NCBI GenBank assembly: GCA_937872465.1
Contig: CALMSR010000038.1
Span: 219,325 to 283,324 of the forward strand
DNA length: 64,000 bases
Origin: an uncultured Paracoccaceae bacterium
GTDB lineage: Bacteria > Pseudomonadota > Alphaproteobacteria > Rhodobacterales > Rhodobacteraceae
Reading direction: 5' to 3'
The notes beneath the pieces were generated by a model. It was given only the letters and a program-made list of their open reading frames with translations. It did not search any database and was not told where the DNA came from. Position numbers and translations under genes: made by a program. This document shows positions 49,435-58,126 of the stretch, one piece after another. Numbering within the stretch: position 1 is the stretch's first letter; every line of letters begins with the position of its first letter.

Positions 49435-51981
49435 ATGCGGAGCGAGGCACGGGTCGTCGTCATCGGGGGTGGGGTGGTCGGGTGCTCGGTGCTCTACCAT
49501 CTGGCACGTGCCGGCTGGAGCGACGTGATGCTGATCGAGCGCTCGGAGCTGACCAGCGGCTCGTCCTGGCATGCGGCGGGCGGGTTCCATACCCTGAACG
49601 GCGATCCCAACGTGGCCAAGCTGCAGGCCTATACCGTCTCGCTCTACCGCGAGTTGGAGGAATTGTCGGGTCAGTCCTGCGGGCTGCACCTGACCGGCGG
49701 CGTGATGATGGCCGACAGCGCCGAGCGCATGGACTTCCTGCGGCTCACCCATGCCAAGGGCCGCTGCCTCGGCATGGAAACCGAGATCATCACGCCCTCG
49801 GAAGCCCGGGCGATGTTCCCGCTGATGGACGAGACGAACTTCGTCGGCGCGCTCTGGGATCCGGTGGAGGGCCATCTCGATCCCTCGGGCACGACCCATG
49901 CCTACGCGAAGGCGGCGCAGAAGCTGGGCGCGGAGATCGTGCTGCGCAACCGCGTGGTCGAGCTGACGCAAGCCTCCGACGGCATGTGGAACGTGGTCAC
50001 CGAGGCCGGAACCCTGCGCGCCGAGCATGTGGTGAACGCCGGTGGCTTGTGGGCGCGCGAGGTCGGGCGCATGGCGGGGCTCGAATTGCCGGTGCTCGCC
50101 ATGGAGCACATGTACCTGCTGACCGAGCCGATGCCGGAGGTGGTGGAATACAACCGCACCACCGGGCGCGAGCTGGTGGGCGTGATCGACTTCAAGGGCG
50201 AGATCTACACCCGCCAGGAGCGCGACGGCATCCTGCTCGGCACCTACGAGAAGGCGGCGGTGCCCTGGTCGCCGCTGGCGACGCCCTGGGACTTCGGCCA
50301 CGAGCTGCTGGCGCCCGATCTCGACCGCATCGCGCCGAGCCTCGAGGTCGGGTTCCGGCATTTCCCGGCGCTGGAGAACGCCGGCATCAAGCAGGTGATC
50401 AACGGCCCCTTCACCTTCGCCCCCGACGGCAACCCGCTGGTCGGGCCGGTGCAGGGGCTGACCAACTTCTGGACCGCCTGCGCGGTGATGGCGGGCTTCA
50501 GCCAGGGCGGCGGGGTGGGCCTCGCGCTGGCGAACTGGATGACCGAGGGCGATCCCGGCCACGACGTCTTCGGCATGGACGTGGCGCGGTTCGGCGACTG
50601 GACCACCCTGCGCTACACCAACGCCAAGGTGCGGGAGAACTACTCGCGGCGCTTCTCGATCCGCTTCCCCAACGAGGAGTTGCCGGCGGCGCGCCCCGCC
50701 CAGACGACGCCGCTCTACGACGTGATGACGCGCGACAACAATGCGGTCATGGGCGTGACCTGGGGGCTGGAGGTGCCGCTCTGGTTCGCGCCGCAGGGCG
50801 AGGCGCCGCGGGACGAGCTTTCCTTCCACCGGTCCAACGATTTCAGCCAAGTGGCGGCGGAGGTTCGTGCGGTGCGCGAGCGTGTCGGCGTGACCGAGAT
50901 CGCCAATTTCGCCAAATACGTTGTGACCGGGCCGGGAGCGGAGGCCTGGCTCAACCATCTGCTGACCAACTCGATGCCGCGGGTCGGACGGCTGGCGCTG
51001 AGCCCGATGCTGAACGAGGCCGGCAAGCTGATCGGCGATTTCACCGTGGCGCATTCGGGCCCCGACCGCTTCGTGATCTGGGGGTCCTCGGGGGCGCAGA
51101 TCTACCACATGCGCTGGTTCGAGCGACATCTGCCGGAGGACGGGTCGGCGCGGATCGAGCGGCTGGGACAGCGGCTGATGGGGCTGATGATCGCCGGGCC
51201 GCGGTCGCGCGAGCTGCTGGCGGCGCTGGTGGACGCGGATGTCTCGGGGGCAGCGTTCCGCTTCATGGATCACCGCGCCATGGACGTGGCCGGCTGCCCG
51301 GCGCTGGTCAACCGGATCAGCTATACCGGGGATCTGGGCTACGAGATCTGGGTGGAGCCCTGCTACCTGCGGACGCTCTACATGGCGGTGAAGGCGGCGG
51401 GCGCGCCGCTCGGGCTGGCGGATTTCGGGATGCGGGCGCTGCTCTCCATGCGGCTGGAGAAGAACTGGCCCACATGGTTCGCCGAGCTTCGGCCGATCTA
51501 CGGCGCCGAGGAGGGGGCGATGGAGCGCTTCGTCGACCTGCGCAAGCCCGGGTTCATCGGGCGCGCGGCGGCGGCGCGGGAGCGGGAGGCGGGGCCGCGG
51601 CTGCGGCGGGTCAGCCTCGTGATCGACACCGTGGACGCCGACGTGATGGCCGACGAGCCGGTCTGGGCCCGGGTGGCCGAGGATTTCGGCAGTATCGCGC
51701 CGCCGCACGGCTATGGCGCGCCGCGCTTCGATGCGAGCGGTGCTGCGACGCCAAAGCCCGACGGACGGGTGGACGGCGACTGGCGGGTGGTGGGCTGGGT
51801 GACCTCGGGCGGCTACGGGCATCACGTCGGGCTGTCGCTGGCGCAGGGCTATGTGCCGGCGGCGCTGGCGGGGCGTACCGAGCCGGGGCTCTTCGAGGTG
51901 GAGATCCTCGGGCGGCGCCGGCCGGCGCTGATCGCGCTCGAGCCGCCCTTCGATCCGGAGGGCGCGCGGATGCGGGGGTGA
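49435..51981 (+). CDS. FAD-dependent oxidoreductase fused to GcvT domain (dimethylglycine/sarcosine dehydrogenase family)
   Basis: The 848-residue protein contains a DAO-type FAD domain (about residues 5-365: VVVIGGGVVGCSVLYHLA; HVVNAGGLWAREVGR; GFSQGGGVG), a linker, and a tetrahydrofolate-binding GcvT domain with C-terminal barrel (about 440-835: MLNEAGKLIGDFTVA, NRISYTGDLGYEIWV, LEKNWPTW, GWVTSGGYG). His46 in SGSSWHAAG occupies the position that covalently holds FAD in dimethylglycine dehydrogenase. It would oxidize an N-methyl amine and pass the one-carbon unit to folate. Which substrate is unknown. Confidence 0.9.
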   Translation: MRSEARVVVIGGGVVGCSVLYHLARAGWSDVMLIERSELTSGSSWHAAGGFHTLNGDPNVAKLQAYTVSLYRELEELSGQSCGLHLTGGVMMADSAERMDFLRLTHAKGRCLGMETEIITPSEARAMFPLMDETNFVGALWDPVEGHLDPSGTTHAYAKAAQKLGAEIVLRNRVVELTQASDGMWNVVTEAGTLRAEHVVNAGGLWAREVGRMAGLELPVLAMEHMYLLTEPMPEVVEYNRTTGRELVGVIDFKGEIYTRQERDGILLGTYEKAAVPWSPLATPWDFGHELLAPDLDRIAPSLEVGFRHFPALENAGIKQVINGPFTFAPDGNPLVGPVQGLTNFWTACAVMAGFSQGGGVGLALANWMTEGDPGHDVFGMDVARFGDWTTLRYTNAKVRENYSRRFSIRFPNEELPAARPAQTTPLYDVMTRDNNAVMGVTWGLEVPLWFAPQGEAPRDELSFHRSNDFSQVAAEVRAVRERVGVTEIANFAKYVVTGPGAEAWLNHLLTNSMPRVGRLALSPMLNEAGKLIGDFTVAHSGPDRFVIWGSSGAQIYHMRWFERHLPEDGSARIERLGQRLMGLMIAGPRSRELLAALVDADVSGAAFRFMDHRAMDVAGCPALVNRISYTGDLGYEIWVEPCYLRTLYMAVKAAGAPLGLADFGMRALLSMRLEKNWPTWFAELRPIYGAEEGAMERFVDLRKPGFIGRAAAAREREAGPRLRRVSLVIDTVDADVMADEPVWARVAEDFGSIAPPHGYGAPRFDASGAATPKPDGRVDGDWRVVGWVTSGGYGHHVGLSLAQGYVPAALAGRTEPGLFEVEILGRRRPALIALEPPFDPEGARMRG

Positions 51982-52009
51982 GGCCCGGCAGCGGGCAGGG
52001 GAGGCGAGC

Positions 52010-52900
52010 GTGGGAGGAACCGAAGCCGAGGCGATCGCCGAGCGGGACTATATCGACGCGCAATGCGATTCGACCGCATGGAAGGCGTTCCGCTTCCGTG
52101 ACGGCGACATCGTCGTGGCCTCGCCGGCCAAGGCCGGCACGACCTGGACGCTGGCGATCCTGGTGCAGCTGATCCACGGCGCGCCCGAGGCGCCGCGGGT
52201 CGGCAACATCTGCCGCTGGATCGACTTCACCCTTTACCGTGAGGGCAGGATGGAGGCGGTCGAGGCGCAGACGCATCGCCGGGTGATGAAGTCGCATCTT
52301 CCGGCCTATGCCCTGCCGATCTCGCCGCGTGCGAAATACATCTACGTGGCGCGGGACGGGCGGGACGTGGCCTGGAGCGAGCACAACCATCTCTTCAAGT
52401 CGGAGGACGCGCTCTTCGACGCCCTGAACGCGGTGCGCCCCGCGGGGACGCCGGAGATCCGCCGGCCTTCGGCGGACGTGCACGAATATTATCGCGCCTG
52501 GATGGCGGGGCGGAGCAGCATGGGGCAGTTCTGGGAGCACGTTCGCAGCTGGTGGCCGCTGAGGCACCGGGAGAACGTCTATCTGCTGAACTACCAGAAC
52601 CTGACGGATGATCTGGAGGGCCGGATGGCGGCGCTCGCGGCCTGGCTCGGGATCGCGCTCGACGAGGGGACCATGGCGCGGGCGGTGCGGCATGCGGGCT
52701 TTGCGCATATGAAGGCCAGGGCCGATGCGATGTTTCCCGAGATGCCCATGGTGGGCGGTGCCCGGAGCTTCATCAACCGCGGCAGCAACGGGCGCTGGCG
52801 CGAGGTGCTGAGCCCGGCGGAGGTCGCCGAATACGAGGCGCGCGCGATCGAGGAACTCGGACCCGATTGTGCGCGCTGGCTGGCGACCGGCCGGTTCTGA
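52010..52900 (+). CDS. Sulfotransferase family protein
   Basis: The 296-residue soluble sulfotransferase has the 5'-phosphosulfate-binding loop ASPAKAGTTWTL (Lys41), a MKSHLPAYALP segment with the probable catalytic His, the 3'-phosphate motif IYVARDGRDVAWS, and RGSNGRWREVL in place of the usual RKGxxGDWK motif. It transfers sulfate from PAPS to an alcohol or amine. The start is a GTG at 52010. It follows the FAD-GcvT gene by 28 bases, so it may act on a product of that operon (inference). Confidence 0.88.
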   Translation: MGGTEAEAIAERDYIDAQCDSTAWKAFRFRDGDIVVASPAKAGTTWTLAILVQLIHGAPEAPRVGNICRWIDFTLYREGRMEAVEAQTHRRVMKSHLPAYALPISPRAKYIYVARDGRDVAWSEHNHLFKSEDALFDALNAVRPAGTPEIRRPSADVHEYYRAWMAGRSSMGQFWEHVRSWWPLRHRENVYLLNYQNLTDDLEGRMAALAAWLGIALDEGTMARAVRHAGFAHMKARADAMFPEMPMVGGARSFINRGSNGRWREVLSPAEVAEYEARAIEELGPDCARWLATGRF

Positions 52901-53479
52901 GGCAATCTCCGTCCGATCGGCTTCGGACCGCTGACATCGCACTTGTCCCGGCGCGGCGACCGATCTCGTGCCCTGGGGGCGCCGGCCGGGGGCGTTTCAC
53001 GATGATACGCTATTTAACCAATTGATATTGAATGCATTCTCTCTAGACAGGCCGGATGACGGCCTCGCTCCGGCGCGCGGCGGACCGCCTCGAAATTGCC
53101 GTTTCGGACCGGTCGTCGTCCGATCCGTCCGACCGGAGATCGGATGGGACCGTTCATTGTCGCAACGCTCGGGAGGCACGGGCGGGCGCAGCCCTCATCT
53201 CGCTGCGAGGTGGCGGTCCCGGGAACGGCGGGTTTCGGAGGCGATCTTCCCGACCCGAGGCCCGGATCGGCCCCGAGGCCGCCGGCGGATGCGAGGAAGG
53301 CGGCGATCTCGGCCAGGCGCAAGGGCAAGCCTGCGGGGGATCCGGTTGCGATCCCGGTCGTCGCCTCGCGCACCGGGGTGAAGCCGCTTCGGCGGCGGGC
53401 GCGCTGGCATTTTCTGCTGCGCCCGCGGCGGGGTTCGGTCTAGATTTCCACCCGAGGACGCGTTGCGCGGGGAGTGACG
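52901..53479. other. Long intergenic region with repeat copy A
   Basis: This 579-base gap has no convincing gene. An AT-rich island at about 53003-53045 (CTATTTAACCAATTG and ATTGAATGCATTC) looks like a promoter or former junction. Repeat copy A lies at 53142-53226. The remaining long frames have no family sequence and no Shine-Dalgarno. Confidence 0.45.
53142..53226 (+). repeat. Short intergenic repeat, copy A
   Basis: From GGATGGGA to CCGGGAAC this 85-base segment aligns with 54316-54405. The last 45 bases (53182-53226) match 54361-54405 at 35 of 45 positions without gaps; the 5' part aligns less well with a few gaps. Both copies are in the same orientation and flank the gene at 53480-54271. 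Confidence 0.5.
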
Positions 53480-54271
53480 ATGCGGGTGGCGGGCGGGATT
53501 GCGGTGGGGCTGGCCCTGTTTCTGGCGGCGAATTGCGCCGGGACGGGCGGGACGGGCAGCGGCGATCCGGCAGCGATCGGCGCCTCGGTGCTCGCGGCCG
53601 ATCCCGGGGCGGCCACGACGCTGGCCGCCGAATTCGAGACCCTGGCCTTCGGCGGATCCGGGAGACTGGCGCGCCTGGCCGCGCCGGTGATCGTCAATGT
53701 CGCGCCCTCGACGGCGGAGGCGAGTTCGCGCGAGACGGCGCTGGTTGCCGGGCTGGTCGACAGCCTGAGCGGCGGGGCCGGGATCGCGGTGGCGCTCTCG
53801 GACGAGAGCATGTTCACCGCGCTCGATGCCGGCCGGGCGCGCTCGGCCTTCCTCGTGACCTTCATCGAGCCCGATGCCATCCCCTCGCTCGCGGCGCAAC
53901 TCGTCGGGACGGGAATCTCGGCATCGCTCGTGGCGGGGCTCACTTCCTCGCTGAGCGGATCCGGCTGCGCGGCGCTGGAATTCGCCGCGGGCGGGCGGCC
54001 GGGGGTGATCCTGATCAATGTCGACACCGCGCTCGACGCCGCTCGTCAGACCCGGTGCGTGGCGCGCGAATTCGCCTCCAACCTCGGGCTGCCGGGCAGG
54101 CTGGACCGGCCGGGCAGCGTCTTCGGCCCGTCGGTGCCGGCCGCGGGATTCGCCGCCCGCGACCTGGTGCTGCTGCGGATGCTCCACGATCCGCGGCTCC
54201 GGAACGGCATGGGCGCGGCCGAGGCGCGGCCGCTGCTGCCGGCCGTGGCGGCGGCGGCGCTGGCGCCCTAG
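53480..54271 (+). CDS. DUF2927-like secreted or lipoprotein
   Basis: The 263-residue protein has an N-terminal hydrophobic signal (residues about 5-20) followed by Cys in AANCAGTGG, a possible though imperfect lipobox, then a low-complexity Gly/Thr/Ser segment. The C-terminal CVAREFASNLGLPGRLDRPGSVFG and LVLLRMLHDPRLRNGM resemble the end of DUF2927 proteins, which are distant relatives of secreted metallopeptidases; no HExxH is visible. ATG 53480 follows GGGGAGTG; a GTG at 53474 is possible. Two similar direct repeats flank it. Confidence 0.65.
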   Translation: MRVAGGIAVGLALFLAANCAGTGGTGSGDPAAIGASVLAADPGAATTLAAEFETLAFGGSGRLARLAAPVIVNVAPSTAEASSRETALVAGLVDSLSGGAGIAVALSDESMFTALDAGRARSAFLVTFIEPDAIPSLAAQLVGTGISASLVAGLTSSLSGSGCAALEFAAGGRPGVILINVDTALDAARQTRCVAREFASNLGLPGRLDRPGSVFGPSVPAAGFAARDLVLLRMLHDPRLRNGMGAAEARPLLPAVAAAALAP

Positions 54272-54315
54272 GTTTTTCATCCCACGGTTTGATGGTGCGA
54301 TCCTTTCTCGGGAAT

Positions 54316-54405
54316 GGATGGGAGCACTATGGGACAGGTTCGTCACGGGAGCGCCCCCAGGCGGGCGATGCCCTCATTTTGCTGCGGGACGGTCGTACCG
54401 GGAAC
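54316..54405 (+). repeat. Short intergenic repeat, copy B
   Basis: This is the partner of the repeat at 53142-53226: a shared GGATGGGA start, shared GCGGGCG-NN-GCCCTCAT block and shared CCGGGAAC end, with 78% identity over the final 45 bases. It lies between the DUF2927-like gene and aspS. Confidence 0.5.
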
Positions 54406-54529
54406 ATTGGCTCGAAATGTGGTCACCACGGCGCCGCCGGCGGGCGGGGTTGCGCAGGCCGCACGCTTGCCTGTATCCCGGCGCGCAATCCGGCGCGGCC
54501 CGCCGGCAAGCCTTTCGGAGAACGCGACC

Positions 54530-56356
54530 ATGCATGCCTACCGGAGCCATACCTGTGCCGGGCTGACGCGCGCGGATGTGGGCAGCAGGGTGCGCCTCTC
54601 GGGCTGGGTGCATCGCAGGCGCGACCATGGCGGCGTGCTCTTCATCGACCTGCGCGACCATTACGGCATCACCCAGGTGCTTGCCGACAGCGACAGCCCG
54701 GCCTTCGCCGAGGTCGAGAAGGTCCGGGCCGAATGGGTGATCCGCATCGACGGCGTGGTCAAGGCGCGCGACCCGGAGCTGGTGAACCCCAAGATCCCCA
54801 CCGGCGAGATCGAGGTCTTCATCGAGGCGCTCGAGGTGCTCGGGGCGGCCGAGGAGCTGCCGCTGCCGGTCTTCGGCGAGGTGGACTACCCGGAGGAGAC
54901 GCGGCTCAAGTACCGCTTTCTCGACCTGCGCCGCGAGGGGCTGCATGCCAATATCATGCTGCGCAGCAGGGTGATCCGGTCGCTGCGCGCCCGCATGGAG
55001 GCGCAGGGCTTCACCGAGTTCCAGACGCCGATCCTGACCGCCTCGAGCCCGGAGGGCGCGCGGGACTTCCTGGTGCCGAGCCGGCTGCATCCGGGCAAGG
55101 TCTATGCGCTGCCCCAGGCGCCGCAGCAGTTCAAGCAGCTGATCATGGTGGCGGGGTTCGACCGCTACTTCCAGATCGCGCCCTGCTTCCGCGACGAGGA
55201 TCCGCGCGCCGACCGGAGCCCTGGCGAGTTCTACCAGCTCGACATGGAGATGAGCTTCGCCACCCAGGAGGATGTCTTCGGCGTCATCGAGCCGGTGATG
55301 CGCGGCATCTTCGAGGAATTCGGCGGCGGGCGGCCGGTGACGGCGGAATTCCCGCGCATCGCCTATCGCGACGCGATGCGGAAATACGGCACTGACAAGC
55401 CCGACCTGCGCAACCCGATCGAGATGCAGGTGGTGAGCGAGCATTTCGCCGGCTCGGGCTTCAAGATCTTCGCGAGCCTCCTGGAGGTGGAGGGCAACGA
55501 GATCCGCGCCATCCCGGCGCCGGGGGGCGGCAGCCGCAAGTTCTGCGACCGGATGAACGCCTTCGCGCAAGGCGAGGGCCTGCCGGGGATGGGGTACATT
55601 TTCTGGCGACCAGCCGGCGGAGAGATCAAACGAATTTCCAAAGAAGGTGCGTTGGAAGTCGAAGACTCGGAGGTAGAGGCCGCAGGACCAATCGCAAAGG
55701 CGCTTGGCCCGGAGCGCACCGAGGCGATCCGGGTGCAGCTGGGGCTGGGCGAGGGAGACGCGGCCTTCTTCCTCGGCGGCGCGCCTTCGGACTTCCAGCC
55801 GGTCGCGGGCAGGGCGCGCAACGTGATCGGGCGCGAGCTGGGGCTGACGGTGGAGGATCGCTTCGACTTCGCCTGGATCGTCGATTTTCCGATGTACGAG
55901 CGCGATCCGGAAACGGGCCGGCTCGACTTCAGCCACAACCCCTTCTCGATGCCCCAGGGCGGGCTCGAGGCGCTGGGGGCGCAGGACCCGCTGGAGGTGC
56001 TGGGATATCAGTACGATATCGTCTGCAACGGGGTCGAGCTCTCCTCGGGCGCGGTGCGGAACCATCGCCCGGAGATCATGTACGAGGCCTTCCGGATCGT
56101 CGGCTACGACCGGCATTACGTGGACGCGCATTTCGGCGGCATGCTCTCGGCCTTCCGCTACGGCGCGCCGCCCCATGCCGGGATCGCGCCGGGCATCGAC
56201 CGGATCGTGATGCTGCTGGCGGGCGCCGAGAACATCCGCGAGGTCATCATGTTCCCGATGAACCAGCGGGCCGAGGACCTGATGATGGGCGCGCCGTCGG
56301 AGCCGACGAACGAGCAGCTCCGGGAGCTGGGGCTGCGGGTGGTGGCGAAGACCTGA
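54530..56356 (+). CDS. aspS: Aspartyl-tRNA synthetase
   Basis: The 608-residue class-IIb synthetase has an anticodon-binding OB fold (residues 1-110: [22 protein letters not shown], core [16 protein letters not shown]), the catalytic core with motif 1 in [20 protein letters not shown], motif 2 [20 protein letters not shown], an inserted GAD domain, and motif 3 [15 protein letters not shown]. The ATG at 54530 gives the usual start; the frame is open upstream without support. Bases 55596-55715, in the GAD region, have many A-ending codons unlike the rest and encode extra residues after YIFWR (see findings). Confidence 0.96.
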   Translation: MHAYRSHTCAGLTRADVGSRVRLSGWVHRRRDHGGVLFIDLRDHYGITQVLADSDSPAFAEVEKVRAEWVIRIDGVVKARDPELVNPKIPTGEIEVFIEALEVLGAAEELPLPVFGEVDYPEETRLKYRFLDLRREGLHANIMLRSRVIRSLRARMEAQGFTEFQTPILTASSPEGARDFLVPSRLHPGKVYALPQAPQQFKQLIMVAGFDRYFQIAPCFRDEDPRADRSPGEFYQLDMEMSFATQEDVFGVIEPVMRGIFEEFGGGRPVTAEFPRIAYRDAMRKYGTDKPDLRNPIEMQVVSEHFAGSGFKIFASLLEVEGNEIRAIPAPGGGSRKFCDRMNAFAQGEGLPGMGYIFWRPAGGEIKRISKEGALEVEDSEVEAAGPIAKALGPERTEAIRVQLGLGEGDAAFFLGGAPSDFQPVAGRARNVIGRELGLTVEDRFDFAWIVDFPMYERDPETGRLDFSHNPFSMPQGGLEALGAQDPLEVLGYQYDIVCNGVELSSGAVRNHRPEIMYEAFRIVGYDRHYVDAHFGGMLSAFRYGAPPHAGIAPGIDRIVMLLAGAENIREVIMFPMNQRAEDLMMGAPSEPTNEQLRELGLRVVAKT

Positions 56357-56670
56357 CGGCGGGGCGCGAAGCGGGCACGCGTGCCCGTTCAGGCAAGCCT
56401 TTGAACTCGAATGGATAATGGAAGCGAGGTAACGCTTTCTTAACGAGACATCGGACGGGATGTCTTCACCGTTTCACCCGGGCGTCTGCCAGCACACCCC
56501 GTCACCCCGGAGGCGTGCCTGCGGCAAGACGGGGCCGCTTCGCGACCTCCCCCTCGGCCGGCCGCTGCCCTCCGCGCGGGTCGGCGCTGTCTTGCGGCAA
56601 GGGAGCAGCGCTTTGTCGTGGAATGCCGGGTGCAGTTCCCGAACCGGGCAACGGGACGATCGCCGGGCCG
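56357..56670. other. aspS-MT-A70 intergenic region with hairpin
   Basis: This 314-base convergent gap holds no convincing gene. A compound hairpin is visible: outer stem GCGCTG (56584-56589) with CAGCGC (56606-56611) around the inner palindrome CTTGCGGCAAG (56591-56601). It could serve as a bidirectional terminator or a repeat remnant. A short AT-richer patch occurs at 56397-56450. Confidence 0.4.
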
Positions 56671-57306
56671 CTATTCCGCCGCGACGGAGCCGGAATTGTG
56701 GGCGTAGGTGTCCCAGTCGGGCCGGTAGTCGGCGCTGGCCTGGTTGCCCCAGACGGTCCAGCCGTCGCGCAACCCGCGGCCGAAGAGTTCGAGATAGGGG
56801 CCCCGGGAGCAGCTCTCGATGAGGTCGTATTGCTCGTCGGGCTTGCGGGAATGCTCGCGCTTGCGGCTTGCGAGCAGGTTCACCTGGCGGCGGCCCGGCG
56901 CGAGGGTGCGCGCGTTGCCGCCGCGGGTGCCGAAGAGCAGGAGCTCGGTGACGTTGCGGAAATAGAAGCCGACGCCGCGGCCGTCCGAGCCGCCGTCCTT
57001 GCGGATCTTGTGCCAGACGATATTGGCCTTGTAGGCGAAGCCCCAGGCGGCGAGCACCGCGAGGCCGTCGGGCAGGAGCGCGTTCGGCACCCAGAGGTAG
57101 CAATGCGCGGGCGCCTGCATGTGCTCGGCGACGGGCAGGGCGCAGATCTCGTCGAGGGTCAGGGTTCCGTAGCGCGAGAGGCGTCGGTGCTCGGGCGCCA
57201 CCTTGCCGGTGCGGTTGGCGAAGCGCCAGGGCGGATCCGCGAGCAGGCTGCCGAAGCGGGCGCCTTCGAGGGCTTTGGAGAGGTCTTGTGCGGCACTCGT
57301 GTCCAT
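56671..57306 (-). CDS. Orphan MT-A70 family adenine methyltransferase
   Basis: The 211-residue protein has the SLLADPPW catalytic motif (DPPW, residues 24-27) of MT-A70 N6-adenine methyltransferases. It also shows CYLWVPNALLPDGLAVLAAWGF, KANIVWHKIRKDG, NVTELLLFGTRG and a late GWTVWGNQ. These enzymes methylate adenine in DNA or RNA and are often phage-derived. No restriction enzyme is adjacent. The start is uncertain: ATG 57306 and TTG 57312 are in frame, but the only strong GGAGG (57328-57332) sits 15-21 bases upstream, just before an out-of-frame ATG. Confidence 0.85.
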   Translation of the reverse strand: MDTSAAQDLSKALEGARFGSLLADPPWRFANRTGKVAPEHRRLSRYGTLTLDEICALPVAEHMQAPAHCYLWVPNALLPDGLAVLAAWGFAYKANIVWHKIRKDGGSDGRGVGFYFRNVTELLLFGTRGGNARTLAPGRRQVNLLASRKREHSRKPDEQYDLIESCSRGPYLELFGRGLRDGWTVWGNQASADYRPDWDTYAHNSGSVAAE

Positions 57307-57415
57307 CCCCAAGATATTGGGTCATTACCTCCTGCGATGCAATCGAAAGCGGCCCCTGCGGCCGGTGGGAGAGATCGCGATTGCCGGTCGGGCCGGGGAC
57401 GTGCCAGAAGGGGCC

Positions 57416-58126
57416 ATGAGGGAGGATCCGTCGGGCGATCTGTCGGGCTGGGTGCCGCCGCCGCGTCCCGCGGCGCGGGCGCTGGAGGGCCGCTACGTAC
57501 GGCTGGAGCCGCTGGCGGCCGGGCACGGGGCCGCGCTCGATGCCGCCAACCGGGCGGATGACGCGATCTGGACCTGGCTGCCCTACGGGCCCTTCGCCGA
57601 CGCAGCCGTCTATGGCGCATGGCTGGAGCAGGTCGCGGGCCGGGAGGATCCGATGTTCTTCGCGCTCCTCGACCGGGCGAGCGGGCTTGCCGGCGGGGTG
57701 GCGAGCCTGATGCGCATCAGCCCGGAGGCGGGCTCGATCGAGGTCGGCCATATCTGTCTCTCCCGCGCGATGCAGCGCACGCGGGCGGCCTCGGAGATGG
57801 TCTTTCTCTTCGCCCGGGAGGTCTTCGGCCTCGGCTACCGGCGCTTCGAGTGGAAATGCGACGCGGCGAACGGGCCGAGCCGGCGGGCGGCGCAGCGCTT
57901 CGGGTTTTCCTTCGAGGGCGTCTTCCGCCAGCACATGGTGGTCAAGGGACGCAACCGCGACACCGCCTGGTTCGCCATGACCGACGGCGACTGGGCCTGC
58001 CTGAGGCCCGCCTGGGAGGCATGGCTCGCGCCGGCGAATTTCGACGCGGAGGGGCGGCAGAAGCGGCGGCTGGGCGCGCTGACGGCGCCCTGCCGGGTCT
58101 CGTCCGATCCCGGGCCGGGCGCGTGA
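57416..58126 (+). CDS. GNAT family N-acetyltransferase (RimJ/RimL-like)
   Basis: The 236-residue protein starts with a Pro-rich leader then LEGRYVRLEPLAAGHGAALDAA, the usual entry to RimJ/RimL-type GNAT domains. It also has GGVASLMRISPEAGSIEVGHI, the acetyl-CoA region RTRAASEMVFLFAREVFGLGYRRFEW and NGPSRRAAQRFGFSFEGVFRQH. It probably acetylates an amino group on a protein or small molecule. The ATG at 57416 was chosen (a GTG at 57401 is an alternative). Its TGA overlaps the phosphatase GTG start. Confidence 0.88.
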   Translation: MREDPSGDLSGWVPPPRPAARALEGRYVRLEPLAAGHGAALDAANRADDAIWTWLPYGPFADAAVYGAWLEQVAGREDPMFFALLDRASGLAGGVASLMRISPEAGSIEVGHICLSRAMQRTRAASEMVFLFAREVFGLGYRRFEWKCDAANGPSRRAAQRFGFSFEGVFRQHMVVKGRNRDTAWFAMTDGDWACLRPAWEAWLAPANFDAEGRQKRRLGALTAPCRVSSDPGPGA

